Positions 24,501 to 34,745 of a DNA stretch of 40,551 nt are shown piece after piece. The translations under genes and the position numbers were made by a program. How positions within the stretch are numbered: the first letter of the stretch is position 1; each line of letters opens with the position of its first letter. Where the stretch lies: assembly GCA_903934875.1 (NCBI GenBank), contig CAIZPP010000006.1:1-40551 (forward strand), given 5' to 3'. Below the pieces are notes generated by a model. That model ran no database searches and was not told where the DNA came from. It saw only the letters and a list, made by a program, of their open reading frames with translations. The stretch comes from an uncultured Methylococcaceae bacterium (GTDB lineage Bacteria > Pseudomonadota > Gammaproteobacteria > Methylococcales > Methylococcaceae).

Positions 24501-24530
24501 CTTGAAAAAATCTGAAACATCCCAATAATG
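24501..24530 (+). promoter_or_regulatory. Sigma32-type heat-shock promoter of htpG
   Basis: CTTGAAA at 24501-24507 is a perfect -35 of the sigma32 class. About 13 bases later TCCCAATAAT (24520-24529) approximates the CCCCATnT -10. It is about 105 bp upstream of the htpG start, and htpG is a classic sigma32 target. Confidence 0.7.
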
Positions 24531-24635
24531 TGCGGTAACTTATAGAGGAAAGTTGAACCTGCTCAACTGCAAATTTCGGACGGAACCGGCTCCATCCATA
24601 CCGATAGACTACACACACGAGGATTTGCCACTACC

Positions 24636-26543
24636 ATGACTGTTGCGGAAAATAAAGTTACCCTAGGGTTTGAAGCGGAAGTCAAGCAACTGCTTCACTT
24701 GATGATCCATTCCTTGTATAGCAACAAGGAAATTTTTCTACGCGAACTGATCTCCAACGCCTCTGACGCCGCCGACAAGCTGCGCTTCAGTGCGCTGAGC
24801 AACGAAAGCCTCTACGAAGGCGACAGCCAGTTGAAAATCACCGTCGAGTACGACAAGGAAAATCGCACCATCACGATAGCGGACAACGGCATCGGCATGA
24901 ACCGTGACGAGGTGCGCGAAAATATCGGCACCATCGCCCGTTCGGGCACCCGCCATTTCTTCGAGTCGCTGACCGGGGATGAAACCAAGGACAGCCAGCT
25001 TATTGGCCAGTTTGGCGTGGGCTTCTATTCTTCTTTCATTGTCGCCGACAGGGTGACCTTGGAAACCCGCGAGGCCGGCGGTGACCCCGAGGAGGGTGTG
25101 CGCTGGGAATCGAAGGGCGAAGGGGAGTTCAGCTTGGAAACCATCCAAAAGGCCGACCGTGGCACAAAAATAACCTTGCACCTGCGCGAGGGCGAGGACG
25201 AATTCCTGGAAGGCTGGAAGCTGCGTGCCATCATCCGTAAATTCTCCGACCACATCTCCATCCCCATTGAGATGAAAAAGGAACAATACGGCGCGAGCGA
25301 GGGCGAGGACAAAGACGAAAAGCCGGTGGAATATGAAACAGTCAACAGTGCCTCTGCGCTGTGGACCAAGTCCAAGGACGAAATCTCCGAGGAAGCCTAT
25401 ACCGAGTTTTACAAGCACGTATCGCATGACCTCAAAGAGCCATTGGCCCGCGTTCACAGCCGTGTGGAGGGTAACAACGAGTATACCTTGCTGTTATACA
25501 TTCCGTCACATGCTCCTTTTGACCTGTGGGAGCGCGACCCCAAGCATGGCGTGAAGCTGTATGTGCGCAAGGTGTTCATCACCGATGATGCCGATAAGCT
25601 GATGCCGCGCTATTTGCGCTTTATTCGCGGTGTGATTGACTCCGATTCCCTGCCGCTGAATGTTTCCCGCGAATTGTTGCAAGAAAATAAGCTACTGGAA
25701 AAGATACGCTCCGGCGCGGTAAAGAAGTTGCTGGGCTTGTTCGAAGATTTGGCTAACAATGATCCGGAAAAATACAAGTCATTCTGGAAAGAATTCGGCC
25801 AGGTTCTGAAGGAAGGCATTATCGACGATTACAAGAACAAGGACCGTATCGCCAAACTGCTGCGATTCTCATCCACCGCGACGGATGCCCAAGAAGTAAG
25901 CCTGGACGCTTACGTCTCGCGTATCAAAGAAGGCCAGGACAAGATTTACTACATCACTGCCGATAGCTTGTCAGCCGCGAAGAATAGCCCGCATCTGGAA
26001 ATTTTCCGCAAGAAAGGCGTGGAAGTGCTGTTGTTAGGCGACCGCATCGACTCTTGGCTGGCAGACCATCTCACTGACTACGAGGGCAAGCACCTGCAAT
26101 CCATCGCCCGGGGAGATTTGGATTTGGGCACCTTGGAAGACGAGCAGGAAAAGGAAGAGATCAATAACGTTGGCAAGGATTTCGAAGAACTGGTCGGGAA
26201 AATCAAGGCCGCCTTGGACGGCAAGGTTTCCGATGTCCGCCTCAGCCATCGCCTGACCGAATCCCCGGCTTGCCTGGTCAGCGAGGCCTATGGGATGAGC
26301 CGTACTATGGAGCGCATCCTCAAAGAAGCAGGCCAACACTTCCCTAGCAGCAAGCCAGTGTTTGAGATCAATCCGAACCACTCCCTGATTGCAAAGCTTA
26401 GAAACGAGGCCGACGAAACCCGTTTCGCTGACTTGGCCCTGATCCTATTCGACCAGGCTGTGTTGAGCGAAGGCGGTCAAATTGACGATCCGGCTGCGTT
26501 TGTCCATAAACTCAATAACTTGCTGCAGCAGGTTTTGGCCTGA
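24636..26543 (+). CDS. htpG: Molecular chaperone HtpG (Hsp90)
   Basis: This 635-residue protein is a full-length bacterial Hsp90. The GHKL ATPase domain shows [12 protein letters not shown], the nucleotide-binding D-N-G-I-G-M, and G-T-I-A-R-S-G-T with [10 protein letters not shown]. The middle domain has the catalytic-loop segment [11 protein letters not shown]. The C-terminal dimerisation region ends in L-N-N-L-L-Q-Q. HtpG folds client proteins in the cytoplasm using ATP. A sigma32-type promoter lies upstream and a strong hairpin downstream, so it is probably monocistronic. Confidence 0.98.
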   Translation: MTVAENKVTLGFEAEVKQLLHLMIHSLYSNKEIFLRELISNASDAADKLRFSALSNESLYEGDSQLKITVEYDKENRTITIADNGIGMNRDEVRENIGTIARSGTRHFFESLTGDETKDSQLIGQFGVGFYSSFIVADRVTLETREAGGDPEEGVRWESKGEGEFSLETIQKADRGTKITLHLREGEDEFLEGWKLRAIIRKFSDHISIPIEMKKEQYGASEGEDKDEKPVEYETVNSASALWTKSKDEISEEAYTEFYKHVSHDLKEPLARVHSRVEGNNEYTLLLYIPSHAPFDLWERDPKHGVKLYVRKVFITDDADKLMPRYLRFIRGVIDSDSLPLNVSRELLQENKLLEKIRSGAVKKLLGLFEDLANNDPEKYKSFWKEFGQVLKEGIIDDYKNKDRIAKLLRFSSTATDAQEVSLDAYVSRIKEGQDKIYYITADSLSAAKNSPHLEIFRKKGVEVLLLGDRIDSWLADHLTDYEGKHLQSIARGDLDLGTLEDEQEKEEINNVGKDFEELVGKIKAALDGKVSDVRLSHRLTESPACLVSEAYGMSRTMERILKEAGQHFPSSKPVFEINPNHSLIAKLRNEADETRFADLALILFDQAVLSEGGQIDDPAAFVHKLNNLLQQVLA

Positions 26544-26552
26544 CGTATAGTA

Positions 26553-26583
26553 CGGATAACATCCCAGGCAGGGATGTTATCCG
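26553..26583. terminator. Strong hairpin between htpG and the convergent small gene
   Basis: Perfect 13-bp stem CGGATAACATCCC/GGGATGTTATCCG with a five-base loop, ten bases after the htpG stop and nine before the end of the convergent gene. A T-rich tail is missing, so it may act bidirectionally as a weak terminator or as an mRNA-stabilising hairpin. Confidence 0.65.
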
Positions 26584-26591
26584 TTGCTCCT

Positions 26592-26852
26592 CTACTTCAA
26601 CAAGGGATGGTCCTTGGGCAATTGGCGGGAAATCCATATTGCCAATTTGTGTTTCATGTTGGGAATGTTCTCCTGGTCAACGGCAAGCGGCGTGATCAAC
26701 TTGTCATTGACTAGGAGTCGATAACTGCATTCGACTTTTTCATTGGCCGTCGTGGTTGCCGGAAAAGCCGCAAAGCCTCGGTTTTTTGCATATTTTTCAG
26801 CGACTTCCACTGCCCTTTTGAGAAGCTGGACTTCATTTTTTATTTTTGCCAT
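26592..26852 (-). CDS. Small conserved protein (DUF5062-like)
   Basis: This 86-residue protein starts at ATG 26852, preferred to GTG 26861 because AAGGGG then sits at a proper distance. It opens M-A-K-I-K-N-E-V-Q-L-L-K-R-A and ends I-S-R-Q-L-P-K-D-H-P-L-L-K. The pattern K-x-x-N-M-K-H-K-L-A-I-W recalls a family of small gammaproteobacterial proteins that I associate with DUF5062; function unknown. Soluble, mostly helical. It converges on htpG and is divergent from the membrane protein gene at 26935. Confidence 0.72.
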   Translation of the reverse strand: MAKIKNEVQLLKRAVEVAEKYAKNRGFAAFPATTTANEKVECSYRLLVNDKLITPLAVDQENIPNMKHKLAIWISRQLPKDHPLLK

Positions 26853-26934
26853 TTGTTTCACCCCTTATGCTTGGTATAGCGTTTTCACGCTCTCAATGGT
26901 ATCTTTTTTCCATTTACGGCGGTTATTGTCAAGC

Positions 26935-27309
26935 ATGAAATTCAATCCTTTTCCCTGGCTGTCAATCCTCGTGGCCCTAGTGTTTTCGTTATGGGTTCGA
27001 AGTGCTTTAATCGAACAAAACGAACTGGGTTTTTTTTGTGACGGCGGTGGGCATACCTTGCCTTGCCAGATTCGCTGGCTTGCCGTGTTGAGCTTCAACC
27101 ACTTAGGCCTCGGGTATTTCTCGCTGTTCCTAGGTTTGCTTGCGGTAGTCACCCGCTCTGGATGGGTCGGTTTTGCCGCCGGCTTGGTAGGCATGGTAGG
27201 CTTGGTTTTGTATTGCTGGGATTATGCGGCAGTCGGTTTTTTACTGGGTGTGCTGACCTTGGCGCGTACGCAATTCGACGAACACCGGGCCCAGTACAGA
27301 ACCAGCTAG
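26935..27309 (+). CDS. Small multi-helix membrane protein, unknown
   Basis: This 124-residue protein starts at ATG 26935 (M-K-F-N-P-F-P-W-L). It has about four transmembrane helices and a short loop with C-D-G-G-G-H-T-L-P-C, two cysteines that could form a disulfide or bind a metal. No family is recognised with confidence. Its last 69 bases overlap the 3' end of the convergent GH17 gene, which is unusual for bacterial genes and makes the two mRNAs complementary at their ends. The upstream part of the same frame overlaps the small minus-strand gene and was not used. Confidence 0.75.
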   Translation: MKFNPFPWLSILVALVFSLWVRSALIEQNELGFFCDGGGHTLPCQIRWLAVLSFNHLGLGYFSLFLGLLAVVTRSGWVGFAAGLVGMVGLVLYCWDYAAVGFLLGVLTLARTQFDEHRAQYRTS

Positions 27310-28920
27310 CAGCAGGCATAGCCCAGCCCACGCCAAGGCGTGCTGGTTTACCCCCGCTGCCAGCCCCCAGGGTTCACCGCGTGGTGTGATGATGTGCTCG
27401 AAGACTGCTATCCATATCCCTGAGAGGCCAATCCACCCGGCCAGGAAAACTTCTTCCAAATCGGCTTGGTTTTTTCCGTTAATCCAAGACAGCAAGCCTA
27501 AGAATAAGGCCGGGGCGGAATATAGCGCCAAGGGGAAGTCCCGGTAGCGCGAGTCGAAGACCAGCAGCAGGCATACCAAGGCCGCGCCGAACAGGAATGC
27601 TGCCCGCAGCGCGCCTAACAGCCGGGCAGTGGCGTCGAAGCTTTGCTCGTTGCGCAAGGCCCAGCGCATTAAATGGCTGAGCGGGGCCACCTTGGGTGAC
27701 GGGTCGCCACGCGAACAAAAAGCGGCCAAGGGCTTGCCGAGCAAGAAAACGGCGGCCAGCAAGAAAACGGCATAAACGGCTGTGACTGTCCATTCCAAAG
27801 GCGAGCGATTTGCCATCACCATCTCCCGACAAAAGCCCGTGCATGCTCCCCCGCCGGCGATGCTGACGGCAAGCAGGGCCAAGGCCGGCTTGCCGTCCAA
27901 CTTGCGCCGGTCCGGCAAGGCCAACAGCACAAAGAACAGGCCCATCACGGCAAAGGCTGCATGGCTCCACGACGGAGCTTCGGCAACGGGTCCGCGAAAC
28001 GGAAACTTCGGGGTGTCGGCGGTGTCGTAAAGCCCCCAATACCCGCCGACGGCACCCTCCGATTGCCGTTTCCACGGTTGGTCGAACGCTTCGATGACGT
28101 TGTAGTCGATGTTTTCCAGTTTCGCCCGCACGGCAAATTCGCGTATGAAGCGGGCTTCGTTGACCAAGGCAGGCGCCGCTCCTTGGCGTTGCCGGCCAAA
28201 GCTAGGCCAGCCGGTTTCGCCTATCATAACGTCCTTACCTTGCAGTTCATCCTTCACATGTTGGTAAATGTGGCTGACATGGCCTACCGCATTGTCGATA
28301 TTGACCGGGCGGTCTTCCCAATAAGGCAAAATATGGACGGTGACGAAGGATACGGCATCGGCCAGTTCCCGGTTGCGCAGCCAGAATTCCCAAACGTCGG
28401 CATAGGTCACCTTGGTTTCGGGAACGGCAGACCTGACTCGTTCGATATACGTTCTCATCGCTGAGGCAGGCTGCTCCCCGCGCAGCAGAACCTCGTTGCC
28501 AACGATGATGGCACGGATTGTGGCTGGGTATTTTCGGGCTAGGTCCACAACAAGGGTTAGTTCTTTTTCGTTATCGCTTTGCTTTCTGCCAATCCACATT
28601 CCTAACAGAACCTTGATCCCCAATTGTTGGGCGATTCGCGGTACTTCACGCAAGCCTTGATCGACAGAATAAATGCGCACACAATCGAAGCGTTGAGCCA
28701 AGGCTTTCAAATCAGTCTCGATCTGCGCCGCCTCAATGTAGGTGGTCTTTTCCAGCGGCGTTTGGTTCGGCTTGTGGTAGGGGGCGTAGGATACGCAACT
28801 CAGCCGGTCGCTTAGAGCATCCACTAGGATAACGGGTTGGCTCAAGGTCCACCAGTGCCAGACCGTGAGCAAGGCAAACATAGCCAGGATGATGGCAACT
28901 GATCCACGTTTCGAAAGCAT
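27241..28920 (-). CDS. GH17-family glucan-active protein with C-terminal membrane domain
   Basis: This 559-residue protein starts at ATG 28920 (AGAGG about nine bases upstream); GTG 28929 is an alternative. One N-terminal membrane anchor (about residues 5-22) is followed by a GH17 domain (about 35-310). The catalytic acid appears in I-V-G-N-E-V-L-L and the nucleophile in I-G-E-T-G-W-P-S; N-V-I-E-A-F-D-Q-P-W-K is also typical. Residues about 320-555 hold around eight membrane helices. GH17 enzymes cleave or transglycosylate beta-1,3-glucans. It is divergent from a secreted protein and the GH17-GT2 synthase, whose GH17 domain is similar, so a role in remodelling the same glucan is likely. Confidence 0.88.
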   Translation of the reverse strand: MLSKRGSVAIILAMFALLTVWHWWTLSQPVILVDALSDRLSCVSYAPYHKPNQTPLEKTTYIEAAQIETDLKALAQRFDCVRIYSVDQGLREVPRIAQQLGIKVLLGMWIGRKQSDNEKELTLVVDLARKYPATIRAIIVGNEVLLRGEQPASAMRTYIERVRSAVPETKVTYADVWEFWLRNRELADAVSFVTVHILPYWEDRPVNIDNAVGHVSHIYQHVKDELQGKDVMIGETGWPSFGRQRQGAAPALVNEARFIREFAVRAKLENIDYNVIEAFDQPWKRQSEGAVGGYWGLYDTADTPKFPFRGPVAEAPSWSHAAFAVMGLFFVLLALPDRRKLDGKPALALLAVSIAGGGACTGFCREMVMANRSPLEWTVTAVYAVFLLAAVFLLGKPLAAFCSRGDPSPKVAPLSHLMRWALRNEQSFDATARLLGALRAAFLFGAALVCLLLVFDSRYRDFPLALYSAPALFLGLLSWINGKNQADLEEVFLAGWIGLSGIWIAVFEHIITPRGEPWGLAAGVNQHALAWAGLCLLLAGSVLGPVFVELRTRQGQHTQ

Positions 28921-29074
28921 GTCAAACACCCTCTACTTATTACAAGAATATTGGCAGATAATGTACCATAGACTTACGCTTTCACATTCAGGGTTGTGCA
29001 TCGGTTTTAAGCTTGCGTTAACCCTTAAGACGTAAAATAACAAACAATCATACAAAGAACAAAGGTCGAACTTT

Positions 29075-29629
29075 ATGAAATTCTGGAGTGTTATTACCCC
29101 GCCCGCAAGCCGAGCCGTCCCCCGTCTCGCCACTATTGGGTTGGTCGTGCTGGCAGCATGGCCTGCATCCTACGCTATGGCTGAGGATGCCCCCAAGCCC
29201 GCCGCCGCTGCCACGCCTGCGGCGACGCCTGAAGCAACCGCCATTAAGCCGGAGAAGCCGACCCAACCGGCCAAACCCGAGAACTTAGCCCCCAATCCAG
29301 AGAAAATCTCCCCGGTGCTGAAACCCAAGGCTAAACCAGCCCCCATCGTGGGGACAGCGGAATGCGTCCGCACCGGGCAACGGGTGATTGCCGCGCTGGC
29401 GCGTGACGATTCCGGCACTGCCAGTCAGTTCCATAACTTCTACGCTGCCTTCAAATGTTCGCAGCAGCACTTGGCCCAGGCCTTCGGTTGCTTGGTCAAC
29501 TTGCAGTTAGCCAATCCGGGGCTGTCAAATCCTTCGCAGGAGCAAGTCACGCAATGCTGGGAAGACCCCGCCGTGATTCCCAAAGTCCATCCGCAACCGG
29601 GCACCGATAGTGCGGGCGAAAAACACTGA
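29075..29629 (+). CDS. Secreted Pro/Ala/Lys-rich small protein with conserved cysteines
   Basis: This 184-residue protein has a signal peptide ending near A-S-Y-A-M-A (about residue 36). A low-complexity linker of about 55 residues rich in Pro, Ala and Lys follows, as in proteins that span the cell wall. The C-terminal folded part (about 92-160) has four cysteines (A-E-C-V, F-K-C-S, F-G-C-L and T-Q-C-W), probably two disulfides. Function is unknown. It ends about 25 bases before the glucan synthase start on the same strand, so it is probably cotranscribed and may be an accessory periplasmic factor. Confidence 0.8.
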   Translation: MKFWSVITPPASRAVPRLATIGLVVLAAWPASYAMAEDAPKPAAAATPAATPEATAIKPEKPTQPAKPENLAPNPEKISPVLKPKAKPAPIVGTAECVRTGQRVIAALARDDSGTASQFHNFYAAFKCSQQHLAQAFGCLVNLQLANPGLSNPSQEQVTQCWEDPAVIPKVHPQPGTDSAGEKH

Positions 29630-29654
29630 CCCATTGTATAAACCGATTCTGATT

Positions 29655-32327
29655 ATGCGCCTAATCGTTTTGCTTTCCACGCTGATTGCCGCTTTTGCAC
29701 AGTATGCCGTTTGGTATGTAGCGCAGCAAGTGGCGGAACCGCCTGATTTCACCGGCAAGATCGCTTCGCTTTCGCTTGCCTATGAACCTTCCCATCCGCC
29801 GTTCAAAGGGACTGAGAAAACTATCGAGGAAATGGACCAGGATTTGAAAATAGTGGCGGCTGTCGCCAAAAAAGTGCGGATTTACACCTCCCTAGGCAGT
29901 GTGGCCGAGATACCTAAGCTGGCGCAAAAATACAATCTTGATGTCAGTCTGGGTGTCTGGTTGAATGACGTGCGCGACGCAGCCGGCAATGTGAACCAAG
30001 ACCTCAAAGAGGCAAACCAGAAAGAGCTGGACTCTGCAATCAAGCTGGCGCGTGAAAATTGGAATGTACGCGAAGTGATCGTCGGCAACGAGGTGATGCT
30101 GCGGGCGCGCAACGAATACCCGGATGTGGCTGATGAGTCCGGCAAGCTCAAGCTGTCCCCCGATGCCCGGCTTCGCTTGGATGACCTAGTGGAATACATA
30201 CGCCAAGCCAAAACCCAAAGCGCCAAACAGGTAACCACCAGCGAAGGCTGGAGCGAGTGGGTGTTCATTCCTGACTTGGTCAAGGAGGTGGACTTCATCA
30301 CCACCCATAACCTGCCGTTTTGGGAGCAGCTACAGGCGGAAAGCGCGGTGCGCTATGCCTTGGAAAAATATGACCTGCTGCGGACGACCTATCCCGGCAA
30401 GCGGGTCTTGATCGGAGAATTCGGTTGGCCTAGCCAGGGTTACAACCGCTTGAAGGCGATTCCCAATCCGCTGAAGCAGGCCGAGGTTGTGCGGCAGTTC
30501 CTGCGCCAAGCCGAACGGCGCGGGATAGACTATAACATCGTCGAAGCCTTCGACCAGCCATGGAAGACTTTTGAAGCAAGTAACGCCGGACCCTATTGGG
30601 GGCTTTACAATGTCAACCGCACGCCTAAATTCCCATTGAGTGGGCCGGTGAATAACACACGAATAGAGCTGGTATACGGCGGCATACTAGTCGGTACGAT
30701 TATTGCCGTATGGGGATTGGCAAGGAGGCGTCTGACTTTCGGCCATGCCTTAGCCTATGCCCTAGCCGCCAATGCGCTGGGGGCCGGCCTGATCTCCGCC
30801 GCGTTTTACCCCTTAGATTACTATCTAAACCCTGGCTTGTGGGTCATGTGGGGCATAGGTTTCCTGATGATGCTGCCTTTGGCGGTCATCACCTTGGCTA
30901 AGGTCCATGAAATCGCCGAGGTCATGTTGGGCCACGAACCCGTACGGCTAATTGGACTGAGCAAGAACCAGCCAGTATTGCCCGATCCTGCACCGCTGGT
31001 CTCCATCCATGTGCCGGCTTACAAGGAACAGCCGGACATGTACATAGCGACGCTGAACAGCATGGCGGCTTTGGACTATCCCAACTTTGAGGTACTGGCC
31101 ATCGTCAACAATACTCCTGAAGAACATTTCTGGAAACCCATAGAGGAGCATTGCCGCAAGTTGGGGCCGCGTTTCAAGTTTGTCTTCCTGCCTAAGGTCT
31201 CCGGTTTCAAGGCCGGGGCGTTGAATCTTGCGCTCAAGGACATGGCCCCGGATGCGGCGGTCATTGCAGCGGTCGATGCCGATTACCAAGTGGCCCCCAA
31301 TTGGCTGAAAGACTTGGTGCCTTGGTTCAACGACCCGCAGGTGGCGCTGATCCAAGCGCCGCAGGACCATCGTGACGGCAATGAAAGCCTACTGAAAACC
31401 ATCATGAACGCTGAATATGCCGGATTCTTCGATATCGGCATGGTACAGCGCAATGAGGACAACGCCATCATCGCCCACGGCACCATGCTGATGGTGAAGC
31501 GTTCTGCTTTCGACGAGGCGGGCGGCTGGGCCACCGACACCATCGTGGAAGACACCGAGCTAGGCTTGCGGCTGCTCACCCGTGGCTATCATGCCCATTA
31601 CACCCGTGAGCGGTATGGCTGGGGCTTGCTGCCAGACACCTTTTTGGCCTTCAAAACGCAACGCCACCGTTGGGCTTATGGCGCGATGCAGATCATCCGC
31701 AAGCATTGGCGTCACATGCTGCCTAAATCCAAGACACTGACGCCGCAGCAGAAATACCATTTCCTCACCGGTTGGGCCTATTGGTTTTCCGATTGCGTAG
31801 GCACGGCGGTCTCATTCTTGAACCTGATATGGGTGCCGTTGATCATCTTGTTCGATCTGGCCTACCCGGCGGTCGCCTTGACCGTGCCGGTGCTGACCGC
31901 TGTGTTCGTGAACATCGTCCACGCCTGGATGCTGTACAGTCGGCGGGTGCACATTCCCAAAAAGCAGATTATCGGCGCGGCCTTGGCGGCGATGAGCTTG
32001 CAATTTACGGTGTCGAAAGCGGTGGTTGAAGGCATGATCCGTGACGGCTTGGCTTTCAAACGCACGGAAAAGGGTGGCTTGGTCAAAAAGAGAAAAGCCG
32101 ACCGGCCCGCGCAGACGGAAACCGTCATGGGCCTGCTGCTTCTGTCAGGGGCGGTTTGGCTGTGGATGGCGAACCAGTTTGAAGTCTACGAACAGAACTT
32201 GTTTGCCTTGACCGTATTGATTCAAAGCATTCCCTTCCTCTGCACCACCACGATGAGCCTGATCGAAGAGTTCCAAAATTGGCGGGCCGCCCGCGCGGAA
32301 ACGGTGCATGGCAAGGTTGGGGAATAA
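29655..32327 (+). CDS. Beta-glucan synthase: GH17 domain fused to membrane GT2 (NdvB-like)
   Basis: This protein of about 890 residues starts at ATG 29655 with a membrane anchor. A GH17 domain (about 35-330) has V-G-N-E-V-M-L and I-G-E-F-G-W-P-S as catalytic segments. Two or three membrane helices follow (about 340-425). A processive GT2 domain (about 455-700) carries H-V-P-A-Y-K-E, D-A-D, the base motif V-E-D-T-E-L-G and Q-R-H-R-W. Further C-terminal helices run to about 880. The GH17-GT2 architecture is that of NdvB/NdvC-type cyclic beta-1,3/1,6-glucan synthases, which use UDP-glucose and deliver glucan to the periplasm. An in-frame GTG at 29610 overlaps the upstream gene and is less likely. 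Confidence 0.92.
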   Translation: MRLIVLLSTLIAAFAQYAVWYVAQQVAEPPDFTGKIASLSLAYEPSHPPFKGTEKTIEEMDQDLKIVAAVAKKVRIYTSLGSVAEIPKLAQKYNLDVSLGVWLNDVRDAAGNVNQDLKEANQKELDSAIKLARENWNVREVIVGNEVMLRARNEYPDVADESGKLKLSPDARLRLDDLVEYIRQAKTQSAKQVTTSEGWSEWVFIPDLVKEVDFITTHNLPFWEQLQAESAVRYALEKYDLLRTTYPGKRVLIGEFGWPSQGYNRLKAIPNPLKQAEVVRQFLRQAERRGIDYNIVEAFDQPWKTFEASNAGPYWGLYNVNRTPKFPLSGPVNNTRIELVYGGILVGTIIAVWGLARRRLTFGHALAYALAANALGAGLISAAFYPLDYYLNPGLWVMWGIGFLMMLPLAVITLAKVHEIAEVMLGHEPVRLIGLSKNQPVLPDPAPLVSIHVPAYKEQPDMYIATLNSMAALDYPNFEVLAIVNNTPEEHFWKPIEEHCRKLGPRFKFVFLPKVSGFKAGALNLALKDMAPDAAVIAAVDADYQVAPNWLKDLVPWFNDPQVALIQAPQDHRDGNESLLKTIMNAEYAGFFDIGMVQRNEDNAIIAHGTMLMVKRSAFDEAGGWATDTIVEDTELGLRLLTRGYHAHYTRERYGWGLLPDTFLAFKTQRHRWAYGAMQIIRKHWRHMLPKSKTLTPQQKYHFLTGWAYWFSDCVGTAVSFLNLIWVPLIILFDLAYPAVALTVPVLTAVFVNIVHAWMLYSRRVHIPKKQIIGAALAAMSLQFTVSKAVVEGMIRDGLAFKRTEKGGLVKKRKADRPAQTETVMGLLLLSGAVWLWMANQFEVYEQNLFALTVLIQSIPFLCTTTMSLIEEFQNWRAARAETVHGKVGE

Positions 32328-33181
<854 letters not shown>

Positions 33182-33287
33182 ACCCGTAAAGGGGTGCGAC
33201 TAAGCGATGCAGACGGAACAGATTCTTAATGGGATGGGGGACGGCTGCGATTGGGCTGCCGGAGTGATCGAACGTGCGGGAAGTCTT

Positions 33288-33860
33288 CTAAGGATATTCC
33301 CCGCCAATCTCAAAAACCTCCTGCAAATCCACCGCCTCACCGCCCAAGACCTGCAATATGACAGACTCTTCCGGCCCATACACTTCCCCAGTGCCATAGT
33401 GCCCTTCGGCATCCAAGCGGAACAGCAGGGCATAAAGTTCCAGCGGGTCTAGCACAAGGTATTCGCTCACCCCAGCGCGTTCGTAGAGGGCTTTTTTTTC
33501 GCGCAGGTCTTTTCGGGACGTGGAGGGCGAGAGGACTTCAAGGACGAAGTCCGGTGCGCCTTGGATGTTTTTCGTGGTGATTTTCGTGCGGTCGCAGACC
33601 ACCAAGGCATCAGGTTGCACCACATCGTGATCGGATAAAACCACGTCCACTGGGGCGGCGAACGGTTTGCAAGGTTTGCCTTGCAGGCGGTTGCGCAGCA
33701 GGCTATAGAAGTTCATACCCATGTCGTGATGCTTGATAGTGGGTGCAGGGGACATGTTGTAAACGATCCCGTCTATCAACTCCCAGCGTTCGCCATCATC
33801 CCAGCTTAGATAATCGGCGACGGTGTAACGGTCAGTCTTTAATTTCAAGATGGAACTCAT
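33288..33860 (-). CDS. Uma2 family (DUF820) putative endonuclease
   Basis: This 190-residue protein matches the Uma2/DUF820 family, a restriction-endonuclease-like fold abundant in cyanobacteria and scattered elsewhere. Visible features are Y-T-V-A-D-Y-L-S-W-D near the start, E-L-I-D-G-I-V-Y-N-M-S-P, V-V-Q-P-D-A-L-V-V-C-D and P-D-F-V-L-E-V-L-S-P-S-T. Asp, Glu and the Lys of E-K-K-A-L-Y form the likely PD-(D/E)xK set. The biological role of the family is not established. Only four bases separate it from the end of fnr on the same strand, so it is probably cotranscribed. Confidence 0.9.
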   Translation of the reverse strand: MSSILKLKTDRYTVADYLSWDDGERWELIDGIVYNMSPAPTIKHHDMGMNFYSLLRNRLQGKPCKPFAAPVDVVLSDHDVVQPDALVVCDRTKITTKNIQGAPDFVLEVLSPSTSRKDLREKKALYERAGVSEYLVLDPLELYALLFRLDAEGHYGTGEVYGPEESVILQVLGGEAVDLQEVFEIGGEYP

Positions 33861-33864
33861 GGCT

Positions 33865-34608
33865 TTATACGCCCTCGCTAGAAGATTTATTGAACAAATC
33901 GCGCAGCTTGTCTTTATCGAGAATGCGGATGGATTTGGCGCTGACTGTGATCAGACCCATGTTCTCTAAGCTTTTTAACAGGCGGCTGACAGTTTCCATC
34001 GTCAGTCTTAGATAATTGCCTATGTCAGCGCGGGACAGGGTCAGATTGATTTCAATGCCGGAAAGCCCGCGACAGCTCAGCCGGTCGGAAAGATCGAGTA
34101 GGAAGCCGGCGACACGCTCCTCCGCCGACCTCTGGTTAAGCAGGTGGTGGTCTGTCTCCGTGGTCAGTGCTTTGCCGACATGGCGAAATAGCTCCCGCAT
34201 CAAATTGGGCACCTCGCGGCAAAGGCTGTCAATTTGTTCGGCGGGAATTTCGCAATAGGTCAGGGTTTCCAAGGCCATCGCCGAACAGGCATGGCGGTCA
34301 TCAGCGAGACCATCAAAACCGAGCAACTCACCGGGCAAATAATAGCCGGTGAGAAACTCATTGCCATCCAAATCCAAGGCCACCAACTTGGCCGTTCCCG
34401 CCTTGATGGTCAAGATGCCACGAAATGGGTCGCCCTGCCGATACAGGTACTCGCCTTTATGCAGGATTTTCTTGCGCACGACGATATTGCTGATGCGCTC
34501 AACATCTTTATGGCTAAGACCCCGTGGGATGCACACCTCGCTGAGATTGCAATTTTGACAGGTAACCTGTAATTTGGTATTGATTTCGCGGGATACGTAG
34601 GGAGTCAT
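33865..34608 (-). CDS. fnr: Fnr-type [4Fe-4S] oxygen-sensing transcription regulator
   Basis: FNR is a global regulator active without oxygen, when its [4Fe-4S] cluster makes it dimerise and bind TTGAT-N4-ATCAA. The 247-residue product has the N-terminal cluster cysteines in C-Q-N-C-N-L-S-E-V-C and the fourth in H-A-C-S-A. The cyclic-nucleotide-binding-like domain runs to about 150, and the C-terminal helix-turn-helix has L-S-R-A-D-I-G-N-Y-L-R-L-T-M-E-T-V-S-R. ATG 34608 gives the usual short stretch before the first cysteine; an upstream ATG at 34668 is an alternative. No clear ribosome binding site is seen. The box at 19470 is a possible target. Confidence 0.93.
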   Translation of the reverse strand: MTPYVSREINTKLQVTCQNCNLSEVCIPRGLSHKDVERISNIVVRKKILHKGEYLYRQGDPFRGILTIKAGTAKLVALDLDGNEFLTGYYLPGELLGFDGLADDRHACSAMALETLTYCEIPAEQIDSLCREVPNLMRELFRHVGKALTTETDHHLLNQRSAEERVAGFLLDLSDRLSCRGLSGIEINLTLSRADIGNYLRLTMETVSRLLKSLENMGLITVSAKSIRILDKDKLRDLFNKSSSEGV

Positions 34609-34745
34609 AACAAATCGAATGGATAAACTAAACCCTATTCTACCTTGCTTACGATCATGCAGTCGCATTAAATGATAGGGGGCTTTCTGACGGTCGGCAT
34701 GGTTTCAGTTAGAGCAATAAATAGGACAAAGCGGTGAAAAAAGTC

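Noticed and set aside
24738-25457. A 239-residue minus-strand frame within htpG
   Set aside because: Antisense to highly conserved Hsp90 motifs; no family resemblance.
27479-28075. 198-residue minus-strand frame overlapping the GH17 gene
   Set aside because: It is a frame-shifted reading of the GH17 gene, whose frame carries catalytic motifs and membrane helices.
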